This document shows positions 10,641 to 22,280 of a DNA stretch of 64,000 bases, piece after piece. The stretch is taken from contig JAJEKV010000057.1 in assembly GCA_021234155.1 (NCBI GenBank), positions 3,625,821 to 3,689,820 of the forward strand. Reading direction: 5' to 3'. Within the stretch, counting starts at the first letter, position 1. Each line of letters starts with the position of its first letter. The notes under the pieces were generated by a model. It was not told where the DNA came from and did no database searches. It worked only from the letters and a program-made list of their open reading frames with translations. This DNA comes from Isoetes taiwanensis (Eukaryota > Streptophyta > Lycopodiopsida > Isoetales > Isoetaceae). The translations under genes were made by a program, and so were the position numbers.

Positions 10641-12848
10641 GAAGGAAAGGATATAAGATGTTCTCAATGAGAGCAAGTCTTACGCATTCTATGTCAATCA
10701 AATAATATTCATGTACACTTGATCTACAGCAACTGACAAAAACTTGAAAATTTTGTGATCCAGCCTAAAACAGAGCAGTTGCTAATTGTATCATCTTAGT
10801 GCAAAACACTTATGTTAGAATATCACAAAAAATGTTTCATCGTGAAAAATGTACATTTGTATGGCTTTTTTACAATGGTTCTTATATGATTTAGGCCATT
10901 TTTTTTCCTGGCATTTTTGCACAATGCTTTTACCCGAGTTCGTCCCCTGTATATATTGTTTTTAGTATATTTAATGGTACCTCCTTCTCTGCTTCATATG
11001 CACACAACGAGAGGCCTACTTTAGGATTTTGTTGTGAAACCTTCACTCTTTCCTCTTGATTTTATGGCAGATGCCCCTTGTTCTTTTGGCTTCAGACATA
11101 TTTCAGCTTCCACTTTCGAACATGGAGCTTGAGGTTTCTTCTCAAGCTGAAAATTTTGTCACTCCTACAAACTATGGGGAGTCTAGTGAACTAGTGGGCC
11201 AAATTCCAAGTAAACGATTGTGCAACCATCAAAGAAAATTTTAACGTCTAGATAAAGTCCGCAGGTACTTGTTGCTTCAACCAAATTTATCATATGGATG
11301 TAGCATTATTTGCCCATATTATCCGCCCCCAGAATCCGGCCCTTATATTAGCAAGCTCTTCGAAAAGGCTATTTTAAATTTCGCAATGGCAGATGAGAAA
11401 AGGACCAATGCAAGGAGGTCTTCCACAGTTTTATATCATAGATGACAAATTTATAAGCCTCGTTTTATCAAACTTCTAAATTGAACTTCTGGACTACCTC
11501 TTTACATCATAATGTTAAGTCAAAACTGCAACCTCGTTCCTTAAGGTGCTAAAACAAGAATCTTTTGGTGAGATTGAGACACCATATTGCTGCACAGAGG
11601 ATTATATAAGTACACTTTTGGAATGACAGTTAATCTCCAAATACGCAAACAAATGCAGCACATTATATTAAGAGAACATCCCACATGTCTCCTTGTTGTG
11701 AAATCCTGAGTAGATTTAGTTGCAGGTATAGTTGCAACTGGACATGCTTTGACGAAACAAAATAAGTTGAAACAATTAGATGCTGGATATGGTAAAATTG
11801 CCTAGAAACCTCCGCTCCCTGTTTGCATATACTTCCCTTTGGCATAGCTTCCCTGTTTAAAGACACTTCCCTAGCGCACGAGACTGCCGCAAGGATGCCT
11901 AGGGCACAGGGAGATGCTCGGTCGGAGGAGATTTTAGGTTACTTCATCAAGTATTAACGCCTAAGATAATATCTCTAAACAATGGAAGGCCAGGATCAAA
12001 GATAAAAGTTCACATTGCATTATTTTAAAGTTCACTAAATAAGTGAGCCGTTTTTTATGAGCCACCATTGGGGGCCAAGCCACTACTGGTCCAGGCCTCT
12101 AACTAATTTAGAATTTCAGTTAACCATAATTTTGTCGTTGTTTACGTAACCTAACCGGATTTTGAAAATATCAATCGGAAATATCTGCACCTATTATAAT
12201 TTACCGATAAAATCAGGAGCATATATATTAAATTATCACTTTTTTTTCCTTCAAGATTTTTTTCCTTCAAATTGAACAGCTTTTAAACTTTCCCTCCTAA
12301 AAATGCCTCTATACTCTCTAATATAGTATACATCTATGAAAAAAAGGGGGGATAGTTTATATTTATACTTTTATATTTAGATAATGAGGCATGAAAAATT
12401 TCCAACTAAAAATATGTTAATCCGATTTATGCCATTAACCAAGTATTTTATCAAGAAAAGGGTTCCGGCATCTTTGCCACAAATCGGTTTTAAGAACATT
12501 AACCAAAAATTCTAGGGAGGAACACACCCCCACCCCCCCTCCCCGGAATCACTGAGGCTCAGATTTGGGTCGACCCCCTTAGGGGTAGCTATGGCCATTT
12601 CTTGTATTCTTGGGTTCTAATTATCATATATCCATAGCCCTTTTTTAGCAAAAGATAATGCGATGGAGGCCTACACAACTAGAGCTCAAGGCAAGCGACA
12701 AGGAAGAATTTGATGAGGTTTTATCCCTCACAAACTGAAGAACACACCTTTTCATCCATCAACGCCTTTGGTCTCGCAAATTACGTTTAGTCATTTTTTT
12801 TCTATTTACTGCTAGATTTAGTGGTTCAATCTATCCATATTAGAAAAG
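10641..12848. other. Intergenic AT-rich DNA, nothing identified
   Basis: About 2.2 kb of AT-rich sequence with poly-A/T runs (for example near 12240 and 12340) and no open frame beyond about 65 codons that looks coding. No transposon domain or strong repeat was recognised. Confidence 0.4.
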
Positions 12849-13291
12849 TATGGAAGTAGAAGTCAAATTGAGATTGGTTGATGTTGAAGCTCACTAGAAA
12901 GTAGCTTCACTTTTGGAAATGTATCACAAAAGAGATTTTTTTTATGGGAGCAGAAGAGAGCTTAGTGCAAAGAGGGCAATTTTCAATTTTATGATGATAA
13001 TGCTCAATGTGTGATCACTCTTAAGGGCAAGACGATAATTGCAAATGGAATATGCAAAGCTAGATAAGGTGAGGAGGATGTGGATATCATTATTGACCGT
13101 GAATGTATTCAAGATCCGTCAAAGATAGTGTCTTTGGATTGTAGCATAATGAAAAAAGGTCATGAAAGATTTTGATTGCCATCATTTTGTATGTTTGGGA
13201 GGCTTTAGAAATGTTCGAAGTGTTTTTTTCATTGGGAAGTGTTTCATGGAGTCCACCCACATGTTTGGCACTACTTTTGAGATCTTGTGAG
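12849..13291 (+). pseudogene. TTM3-like CYTH-domain (triphosphate tunnel metalloenzyme) pseudogene
   Basis: The plus strand from ATG 12849 reads MEVEVKLRLVDVEAH, which contains the ExExK signature that defines CYTH / triphosphate-tunnel enzymes (metal and triphosphate binding). Following frame changes it continues with RRELSAKRAI, FYDDNAQCVITLKGK, DRECIQDPSKI, LGGFRNVRSVF and FGTTFEIL, in the order expected of plant TTM3 (short-chain tripolyphosphate hydrolase). A stop at codon 16, several indels and a further stop near 13037 kill it. No introns are seen across the whole domain, so it may be a processed copy or derive from an intron-poor parent. Flanks show no poly-A tail I can be sure of. 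Confidence 0.8.
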
Positions 13292-13956
13292 ATTCCCTGA
13301 TTGCGTGTGTGAGACCGGTCTATCCAAGAGTTGAATAAACTATGTGGGGATGAAGGTCCGACGAGAAATACACGAATTTATAGTGTAAATGTATAGTGTA
13401 GTTTCAAGGAAATCTTCCCCCAAAAACCCCAAAAATCGAACTTGATGGGATGGACCTTTGGGCAAGTTCTTAAGTAGGGTCGAAATTAGGGGGGTTCCTC
13501 CCCAGAATATCCAATTAAAGTTGGAAATATTCAATTTGCTAAAGTAGATGCAGGCAAATTTCCGGTAGAAATTTCATAAAAATAGTGTTAGATCCGGCAA
13601 ATTAGAGGTATTTTTCTCAAAGGGCGGCATTTTTGCTGGTTAGTGCAAAATCTAAATTCGAGGTTCACAGTGAACAGGGTCTTCACTTAAAATAGAAATC
13701 ATGCATACTGCATCTTGAAGACACGTGAGAAAATAAAAGATATTCAGTTGGCAAAAAGGTGCACTCCTTTATGATTTATGACTTTGTGAGGTGAAGCAAT
13801 ACATTTCACGTTATATTTGCCTTCACATCGTTCGATTGCCTATAAGTCAGATGCAGGCATGCAATAATAACATACTTTAAATAGAAACAGTCGTATGATG
13901 ATATGATAAAATACAGTCCGCTGTAGTTAATGTGCTAGGGAATATAACATGGTCTT
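13292..13956. other. Spacer with a dispersed-repeat fragment
   Basis: Positions about 13370-13510 contain the phrase order 'tatagtgtagttt', 'ggaaa..cctt/cttc', 'gggtcgaaattaggggggtt' that recurs in similar order at 50060-50220, so both are probably copies of one dispersed repeat. Nothing coding was recognised; the last 200 bp is the likely 3' flank of the UGT gene. Confidence 0.4.
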
Positions 13957-15446
13957 TTAAGTGGATTTTTTTCTGAACTCAGACATCTTTCTCAAGTTCT
14001 GTGCTAATGCTTCTAAGTTTTTGGTAGAAGAACCGTCTTTGGCAATAGCTTTCCTAGCTGCAATACCAATCCTAATAGCGTTTTTCCTCACCTCTTCATC
14101 TTGCATCAGCTTTTGTATCATCTTCATTATCACATCCTTTGGCACCAAATCCTCTCCTTTCTTAGGCATCTTCAAACCAATCTTCCACACATCTGCTATA
14201 AACTTGCAATTCAGACCCTGTTCTGCCATACACGGCCATCCAAGCATAGGAACTCCAAAATAAATACATTCTATAGTTGAATTCCAACCGCAATGTGTTA
14301 AAAATCCACCAACAGAAGGGTGTCTAAGCACATCTACTTGAGGAGCCCAAGAAATAACCATCCCCTGTTTTTTATTTCTAGAAGAAAACTCCTCAAGAAA
14401 ATTCTCTCCATTGCCAAGCAAAAGATTTGGCCTAATAACCCACAAAAATGTATAACCACTTGCTTCTAATCCATGTGCAATCTCCTCTATCTGCTCTACA
14501 GACAACATAGCCACACTGCCAAATGATACATATATTACAGAAGCTGGGGATTTGGAATCCAACCAACTGATGCATGACTTATCTTCTTTCCAAAAGGCTG
14601 GGATTTCGCCAAACTTGGATTCGTCAGAAAATGAAAGTAAGGGACCTATGGAAATTCCATTGGGAAACCTGGAGACTGAATCTTTCTCTAGTTCTTCAAA
14701 TGTGTTGAACAGAATGCAGTCTGCTTTTTGAATTTGTTCAATCCGCCTAAGTCTGTAATTAAACATTGGATCATGTAGATCACCTTTCGCCAATCCTTTA
14801 GGGAAATCCCACACTGTCATGGGAGGGAATCCATTCATTTTAATTTCTTCCTCTGCTACATCTGCATAGCGAAAAGGACATACGATTAATTGTTTGCCAA
14901 AAAAGAAAGAGAGAGAAGAAGGGAAAAAAAAAGGGTAGATCCAATTCTAACGTTACCATCATTCTTGATAGGAATATATCCTTCTTGAATAAGACGAGGA
15001 AGCTCCAGATGGAATGCCAAGGATAGTGCAGAAGATGTCCATAATGCAACAGCATATAATTCAAACTTGTGTGCCAAATCAACAATCCATGTCATAAAAG
15101 GGTCAAAAATGACACAAAAGGGCAGATAATCGGCATCAGTAAGCCGTTGAAGCAGTTCCAGGGTCGATTTTTGCAAAAATTCTTGGTCGGAATTGATTAA
15201 TCCGACAACTTTGGCATGAGAAGGAGCACCCTGGAAGGGATCTGGGTAGCTCTCAAGCCGAACTGCGGAGCCCCAAGATTGAAGGAGGCGCTGATTTGAA
15301 GGCTCGGAATTGGCTATGGTGATTGAGAAGCCCAAGGCTAGAAGGCGGCGAGCAAGGTAGAGCATGGGAGCCAGGTGACCCTGCAATGGAAAACAGAGGA
15401 GGAGCACATGCGCCTTTTTTTCTGCTTCGTCCTCGCCATAGCCCAT
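13957..15446 (-). CDS. Family 1 UDP-glycosyltransferase (UGT), two exons
   Basis: Transfers a sugar from a UDP-sugar to a small hydrophobic acceptor in the cytosol; the acceptor cannot be read from sequence. Exon 1 is 14957-15446 and exon 2 is 13957-14861, joined by a 95-bp GT-AG intron in phase 1; the product is about 464 residues, the normal plant UGT length. The N-terminal domain has FPLQGHLAP with the catalytic His at residue 24, and an FDPFMTW block near residue 115 that should hold the partner Asp. The C-terminal domain has a complete PSPG box starting WAPQVDVLRHPSVGGF, passing HCGWNS, and ending in AEQ. The final Gln suggests a glucose donor; Glu replaces the usual Asp before it. No frame breaks occur. 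The start is the first Met of exon 1 and fits the family. This is the only clearly intact gene in the window. Subfamily is not assigned. Confidence 0.94.
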
Positions 15447-15595
15447 CCTTCTAAACCCTAAGTTTTAAGACAGGCAGTCCATCCTTTATTCACACAATTG
15501 AGTCAAACGTAATTGGCGTAAGTTAGGAGGAAACGTTATACAAAAACCTAGTTTTCAGCGGGGACAATGCGCATGGTTTTTGACCCAAAAAACTT
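15447..15595. other. UGT upstream region
   Basis: Only about 150 bp separate the UGT start codon from the hAT-like insertion at 15604, so the promoter is either very short or has been pushed apart by the insertion. No clear TATA box was seen in this stretch on the minus strand. Confidence 0.4.
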
Positions 15596-15603
15596 GTTTT
15601 TAT

Positions 15604-17434
15604 CATAGTTACCCGGAACGGGAACGGAACGGGAACGTAGACCTAAAATCTGGAACGGGAACGGGAACGGTTCGGAACGGGAACGGCCAACATTCGAATT
15701 TTTAAAATTTAAAAACAGTTTTGGCGTTCCCTTTGCCTCGTGATCATTGTAGAACACTTAGAATTTAAAAAAGGATACATGAAGACTACTTTGTAGATAA
15801 AAACATGCAACCCATTCCATAAATACTTCATTTTTTATAAAACATTATATTAAAGATATAAAAACATAGTATTACATCTAGATTTCCAAAACAATAGAAA
15901 TATAAAGTAATAAGACAAAAGATTCATAGATGAGTGAGTTTCATTCAACAACATATATATTATATAAGTTTCGTAGATAAGGTCCAACGACATTGTTCAC
16001 TCATCATCCTGCAAAAGAAGAAAACTTATTCTAAGTTCATATCAAAATAAGAATAAGAAGTTAAGAACTATCAAGCAACTACGATATAGTAGAATAAATA
16101 TAATTGTTACCTTCATTTTGCTCTTCCACAACGCAGAGCCATGAAGTAGCGCAACTAAAAAGCATTACTTCAAGTAGCTAAATCTGTCTTACAACAAACA
16201 TTCTAGTCATATACCTCTGCAATTGTCTTTCTGCTCTTCATTTGACACCATAGATCTAAAAGTAAATTATTTAGAATGTGTTTTAACCTCCTGTTTGGCC
16301 CTTTTAAGAACATAAAATATCTCTGCACCAATGAATTCTCCAAAAGAGAGGCAATTCCTGTTAAACCTAGAGGCTTATTTAATGGGCATATGTCAGCATG
16401 TGCATGGCATGCTATTACAGGTGGATTGTGGCATTAGAACACATCCCATTTCAAAATGTAGAGACTCTATTTCTCAGACTTTCCATTAAATTTGTAGCAG
16501 AGCGTTTCTATCCCTTTTAGTTCCTCTGTCAGGATTAGGGCCCTGCCTGGATTTGATTCTGTTGCTAATGCTGCATAAACATCACCTAATTCTGCTTGGC
16601 AGTGGATTACAGAAATTAGACGGGGAAAACACGACCTTCTCTGGACTTGCAACAAAATCTTACAATTGATTGAACACCAACAGCTTCTGGGCATAGGAAA
16701 CTTTGAACAGATGAACAGAATACTTACAAGTTTGAAAGCAATCTGGTGATGAACAGATGAGCAGGTCGTTTTGAAGCTGGTCTGAAGCAGGTCGTTTTGT
16801 GAAGCAGGTCATTTTGAACCAATTTGGTGAGGTCGTTTGAAGCAGGAAGATGCTTTATTGAACTGAGTAAACAAACGAAAATATCAAATGACATAATGAC
16901 CTTGCAAATAAACTAAAAACATCAATGCAAATATCAAAGAAATTTCATGTTTACCTTGCTTTGCTGCTTAACAAGCAAAAACCAGACAAAAATCTCTACG
17001 GTCGAGGCGCGAGCCGATTACTTACACATGCTGATTTTAGAGATCATAGAGCCGATTGCAGACAATGCACAGAGACGTCTGAGACAAGGCCGATGATCAT
17101 AGAGCTCCATAGCAGCAGACACGGCGGATTTTTCGGTGTTGTCTACCGGCAGCAGCGCTGTTCTCCCCTTCTCGCCCGACAGAAAGGGCAAAAAGTGAAC
17201 TGGCCTTTTTTTTTTGGTCAAAAAATGGACGAGTTCTTGACTTCTTTTGTTGGGTTTTTTTTTTTTAAGGGAACTTACCGGGAACGCCGTTCCCATTTAT
17301 GGGAACGTCGTTTGGAACTCCGTTCCCGGTAACAAACGGTGTGGAACGGGAACTTGGCGTTCCCGGAACGTGGCAACCTGAGGAACGCGTTCCGGAACGG
17401 GAACGCGTTCGGAACGGCGTTCCCGGTAACTATG
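15604..17434. mobile_element. Non-autonomous hAT-like element, 1.83 kb, with exact 8-bp target duplication
   Basis: The left end reads CATAGTTACCCGGAAC and the right end reads GTTCCCGGTAACTATG, an inverted terminal repeat of about 16 bp with one indel. Both ends are flanked by GTTTTTAT (15596-15603 and 17435-17442): an identical 8-bp target duplication, the length made by hAT transposases. Inside each end is an array of GGGAACG/CGTTCCC words (15611-15690 and 17266-17428), like the subterminal repeats to which hAT transposases bind. No transposase is visible. A short minus frame (16467-16694) looks protein-like but is unrecognised. A tandem phrase (GAAGCAGGTCGTTTTG with variants) lies at about 16756-16850. 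The near-perfect target duplication suggests a fairly recent insertion. Confidence 0.85.
16756..16850. repeat. Short tandem repeat inside the hAT-like element
   Basis: Three to four imperfect copies of a roughly 16-20 bp phrase built on GAAGCAGGTCGTTTTG. Located in the element interior, away from the subterminal arrays. Confidence 0.55.
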
Positions 17435-17629
17435 GTTTTTATATCGGAAATTCTTGATTTCAACATGTAGGCTGTAGGCTGCAATGATTCCTGAAATTTG
17501 TCGCTCACTGAGCCCAATGTCGTGCTGCCAAAAACTGCAGCTTATATTGGGTCTCTCAAAGACGTCGTCACATGGAACTCTTATTACTTATTTCTCGTCC
17601 TAAATCTAATCTCTAACTTCGTAGGGGGT

Positions 17630-17715
17630 AATGCACGCCACCTGGCGGTTTCCAACTGGAAATCCGTGCAGCCGCCTGCGGATTTCCAGCTGGAAACCGC
17701 CAGGTGGCGTGCATT
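17630..17715. repeat. Near-perfect hairpin, 37-bp arms and 12-bp loop
   Basis: The left arm (17630-17666) and right arm (17679-17715) are reverse complements at 36 of 37 positions; the one mismatch is an A/G in CCAACTGG versus CCAGCTGG. The loop is 17667-17678. GACGTGG and CCACGTC follow within 45 bp, and a TATA box lies 54 bp downstream. It could be a tiny foldback element, a fold-forming small-RNA precursor, or a regulatory palindrome of the gene that follows. Confidence 0.85.
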
Positions 17716-17768
17716 GTCCCGACGTGGCCAACGCCACCTTAAAATTACCCCTGCCACGTCAGCAGGGC

Positions 17769-17776
17769 TATAAAAG
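17769..17776 (+). promoter_or_regulatory. Candidate TATA box of the DUF3504-like gene
   Basis: TATAAAAG preceded by GC-rich sequence with two ACGT-core words (GACGTGG near 17721, CCACGTC near 17754). It is the best TATA match upstream of the recombinase-like gene, and AT-rich transcribed-looking sequence with intron-like boundaries follows. Assigned by position only. Confidence 0.5.
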
Positions 17777-18517
17777 ATAATTTTTGGTGACTGTACATCC
17801 CCCTTTTGCTGACGCATTCTATTCCGACAGAGCTCCTCCGAGCTAGTTTTTTGTCGCGCCAGCTCGATCGGGAGCTTCATTTTTGGATTGGGCGCTATTT
17901 TTGGAGGCGGAAGGAGGCGAGCTTCAAGACGACGTCCTGTTTGTTTAGTAATGTTGCATTTTTTCTCAAGTTTTTTTTTCATTTTTCTTTTGTTTCTTTC
18001 TTATAGGGTCTTTTTTTCTTGTGTTTGCAGGTGTTTGGTCGAGATATCTTGTGTTTGAGGTGTTTTGGTCGAGGTAAACGAGTTCTTGCTTGTTGTTAGT
18101 CGGCATTTAGTAGTTGTGAGTCGAGATTTAGTGGCCATGAGTCGACATTTAGTGGTTGTGAGTTGGTGTTAGATAATCTTGAGTGGATCGCGACATTTGT
18201 TTGTTGATGTTAGTGGAGATCAGTGTTAAGGGGGTTAAGAACGTAAATAAGGTGTAAGCGTGATGGTTCAGTGTGAGATGTTTCTTAAGGTATTTCCAGT
18301 TGCATGCATGCAGCAAGTGGAGAATTATTTTTATAAAAGATCAAGTTCTGTGATTGCTCAAGATTTTAAGGTGAGTTTTAAGTTGTAGTTTTTAAGATTG
18401 TTGCTAATATGTTTGAGGAGTTTGATTCTAACATTTTTTTCTTGTCTGCAGGTTGCAATTGCAAGTCTTTTGTGGCTTCTTTTCCTGGTTAGGTTTTCTA
18501 ATATTTGTCTGTTTAGT

Positions 18518-20114
18518 ATGGTGGTTTCTAGAGGTAAAGAAATGGAGAATCCATCTTTTTCCCTGAACTTGACTGATTCTCTAGCCTGGAGGAAGAGGTT
18601 AGATGTAGAAAAATTCTTGGAAGCATATGTGAATGATGACGTTACCAAGTTCATGGAGGAAGTGGGAAAAGAACCATGGTTTGCTGAAGAGTTTAGAGTT
18701 CCTGCTCAGGAGACAGAAAACGAACCTGAGAATGATCGATTTCTGCCTCTTGATGATCAGATAATGCATGATGTATATCATGGCAGAAGAGATGGTTCTT
18801 CAAAGGTAACAAATTGGGCTAGAAAGAAATTTGATGCCTGGAGAGAGTTCAAGAAGATGGATACTTCCGTTCCTATGGAAGAGATTCCATTCCTTGAGCT
18901 GGGCGAAATGCATGTGATGTTTATGATTCAAGTCAAGAAAAATAATGGCAAGATGTTTCCTGCTAGCAGGCACTTATTTATGTTTTTTTTCAGCTTTCGT
19001 GGTTTTATTCTAACTATGTTCTAATGTTTGTGTAGTTTGAATAATCTTTTAGAACCATTGGCCGTATAATTAGGAAAAAGCAGAATATGATAATTGAAGA
19101 AACTGGAATTGATCGGCCAAGATTTAACATCTTGCATCATCCGTTATTTGGTAGAGCCTGCAAGTTGGTGCAACAAAAAAGAAGGCAGCTGAAATAAGTT
19201 TTAAACTGGAATGTGAATTACTAGCAGACCGGGATCATCAAAACACACATAATACAGGTAATTTTAAATTTACTCATATAATTTTATAGTTTGAATTGTT
19301 TCTTTCGTATACGTAAGAATTGGTTTCTAATAACTTATGCTTTATTTTAGGTTGTCAGAAACGGCTAGCCTATTACATGGTTTCTAGGTTTGTGATTCGA
19401 GGGCATGCAGAGCTCCATGGAGTTCTTGATTGTGATGTCGGATTGTGTACTGATGAGTATCGAGATGCTGTCATGTACAAGGAGCGAGTTTCAAAGAATT
19501 GGCACAACAACATGAATAGGTTTGATGATTCTCATTTCCGCCCGTTGATTTGGAGTTATGAAACAGACTTTGTCGAGATGTACAAGCAATATATTAGACA
19601 TTTGCTGGAGAAGGATAATGATCCGCCACAGGCTTTTTTCCTGCAAACAATTTGTAATCCAAGATATAACGTAAGTTTTTTAACTTTATTGTATTTCTAT
19701 TTTTCTTTTTCTTTTTTTTAATAACAATCTTCAATATTTGTGTTATTGCAGGCATGGTACCACATTATCAACAAAATTCGTACTTGATTGCAGTATATGG
19801 GCAGTTTGGTGAGTGATGTGAAAATAACAAATAAGAGTGGGCGTGTGACGATGGTTTCGAGGTTATCAACCGCTGGAGTTCCACCTGAAATTGGGATGCT
19901 GATAACTGGTCGTTGAAATGTCGATTCATATAAAAAGTAAGTGATTTTGTTTTATTTGACTTTTTTGTTTGCTTTCGACTACTCTTCTTAACTAGTTTTT
20001 GTGTATTCTAGGTATGACAGAACTAAAGAAATGCAGGTTGATGCTGCAATGAATATTCTAGGATGTCCCTATAACGATGACGGTTGTTTGAAGGTTTACA
20101 GTGATGTAGACTAA
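18518..20114 (+). pseudogene. DUF3504 / Crypton-type tyrosine-recombinase-like gene, five exons, broken
   Basis: Exons: about 18518-18976, about 19036-19257, 19351-19670, 19752-19936 and 20012-20114, with GT-AG boundaries clear for the last three introns. An N-terminal region leads into KKFDAWREF and EMHVMFMIQVKKNNGKMFPA; exon 2 has GRIIRKKQ and PRFNIL then a KLVQQKRRQLK helix; exon 3 has RFVIRGHAELHGV and YKERVSKNW; exons 3-4 have AFFLQTICNP and SRLSTAGVPPEIGMLITGR; exons 4-5 carry NVDSYKKYDRT. This matches the DUF3504 domain derived from Crypton tyrosine recombinases, where the Arg box, the GHR box and the final Tyr form the active site; here the Tyr-containing SYKKY is kept. Defects: a 1-bp frameshift near 19053, another near 19190, and two in-frame TGA codons in exon 4 (near 19785 and 19915). 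It cannot be told whether this was a host gene or a mobile Crypton. Confidence 0.7.
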
Positions 20115-20256
20115 GAAGAGTGATCATTGATTGAGAATCACCAACAGAGGTGGATGACGACGAAGACGACCGGCAAGAACCACAAGACTATATAGAAGGT
20201 GAGTGCAGAATTTGTGCAGCTATTGGGTCAGATGATGTCAAACTCAGTTCATAGTT

Positions 20257-22280
20257 ATTTTGACAAAGGGCATCATTGATAGTAAGCCCTATATAGTCCT
20301 CATAGATATAGGTAGCTCGCATAACTTCGCTTCTCCCAGGTTGGCCGCCTTAATGAAGAACAAGACCCTTAAGTCCAAACCCAAACCAGTCAGTACGGCA
20401 AGTGGTGCAATTCGCCACATCAAGGGAAAGAGAATCAACTTTGATATAGACCTCAGTGGAACCATGGATTATGGAAGTAGATGTAATAGATATTGGTAAA
20501 CACGACCTCATAGTGGGAATGGAGTTCTTGAAGTCAGCTAAAGCCATGATTGACTGTGACAAGCACGAAATCTCCATCACAGCACCTGACGGGAATTGCT
20601 TTGTAGTAGAAAGTCCTTTCCGCTATGCAGAAGCAATTGCACAAAAGCTTAATGAAGGACAAGGTGGAATATATCCTTAGACTAGAGGCGATTGAGCCAG
20701 AACAGAAAAAGCGAAGAGAGCCAAGCTTGAATCAGTTGCCCAGGCCAGTAGCAAGGCTAATCAAGGAGTTCCATGATGTGTTTCCAGATGAAATCCATGA
20801 GTTGCCACCCTATAGGGGCGTGGAGTGTGAGATCACCAAGAAGCAATTGCAAGAATTGCTTGAACTCGGATTCACCAGGGAGCTACCCTTTGGGGCACCC
20901 ATTCTCTTTGTAAAGAAGAAGGATGGAAGTCTAAGGATGTGTATAGACTACTATCAGTTGAACAAGCAGATGGTAAATAACAAATAAGCCTTGCCTAGGG
21001 CAGATAACTTGATGGATCAACTCCAAAGAGCAAAAGTCTTTTCTAAGATAGACTTGAGATCAGGCTATCATCAGATAAGAATCAAGGAAGAAAACATTCA
21101 TAAGACTGCCTTTAGAATGCAATATGGGCACTATGAATTTACAGTCATGCCTTTCGGCTTATCAAATGCCCTAGCAACATTCATGAGGCTAATGAACGAT
21201 TCAGAGAATTCTTGGATGAGTTTGTCATCATCTTGTTCGACGACATCCTCATCTATAGCAAGCCAATAGAAGAACACGTAGCACATTTAAGAAAAGTCTT
21301 GGAGAAGCTAAGATGGCACTGCTTGTTTGGCAAGCTTTCTAAATGCCATTTCGCTACAACTAAGGTTGAGTACCTTGGGCATGTTGTGGCAGCCGAAGGA
21401 ATAGCGATGGACCCGTCAAAGATAGAAGCCATAGGAGATTGGCCGGCTCTGAAGAAATTCTCGGAACACAAAGAATGTCAAGGTAAAAGATTGGGGGCAC
21501 ATTGGCTAGAGAACGTTCAAGCTTCTTTTGAAAAGCTCAAGGAAGGCTTGATAATAGCACCAGTGCTCACCCTACTAGACTCAAGCAAGGATAAGCTTAT
21601 AGCAACTGATGCTAGTAAGCTAGCAATAGGTGGAGTTCTCATGCAATAAGGAAGAGTGGTAACCTATGACTCTAAGAAAATGAATGACGCCGAGCAACGT
21701 TATCCAACGCATGATCAAAAACTTCTGGCCATAATAAGAGCTTTTTGTATTTGGAGGCACTATCTGCTTGGTAGGAAATTTCAGTTGGATACTAACTATC
21801 AAAGTCTCCAATATATTTTTAGGCGACCACTACTCAATGTGAGGCAAAGGCGATGGATGGAGTTCCTCGAAGAGTATGACCTTAAGATAGTCATAATCCA
21901 GGTAAATTAAATGTGGTTGCTGAGGCTCTCTCTCGTAGGCCATTGGAGACTCGAGTGCATCCATCTCCAACTTGTGTAGTGATTTCGGCAAAAAGTTTGA
22001 AGAGGTCTTGCCTTCAAGCAAAGAATTCAAGGAAATATGAGCTAGTCTTTGCAAAGAAGCAGAACAAATAAAGAAAGAGAAGCTTATAGAAGATATAAGA
22101 GAGATGGCAATCTTCTCTGCCACACACACAACTTTTTTGTCCCTGAATCATCAGGAGTAAGGAAGTTAATTCTTCATGATACTCACAATAGCCCAATAGC
22201 TGGCCATGCAGGGTTTATGAAAACCTACTTTAAAATATATATAAGAAGTAGTTATTATTGGCCTGGCATGAATAATTCTT
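20257..22280 (+). mobile_element. Ty3-type pol fragment (protease to integrase zinc finger)
   Basis: Protease: YIVLIDIGSSHNFASPRL (catalytic Asp in DIGSS). [44 protein letters not shown] and [11 protein letters not shown] (F-D-D catalytic box). RNase H: TDASKLAIGGVLMQ, then [17 protein letters not shown] and FQLDTNYQSLQYIF. Integrase zinc finger: [19 protein letters not shown]. Stops at 20983 and 21647 and several frame changes inactivate it. About 100 bp are missing after DWPALKKFS (near 21460) compared with the related copy at 42.2-47.6 kb. No LTRs are visible; both ends are cut, the right one inside the integrase zinc finger. Confidence 0.92.

Noticed and set aside
17018-17332. Overlapping frames of 92-135 codons at the right end of the hAT-like element
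   Set aside because: Both strands are open over the same stretch, no transposase motif (DDE or hATC dimerisation) is present, and part lies in the subterminal repeat.
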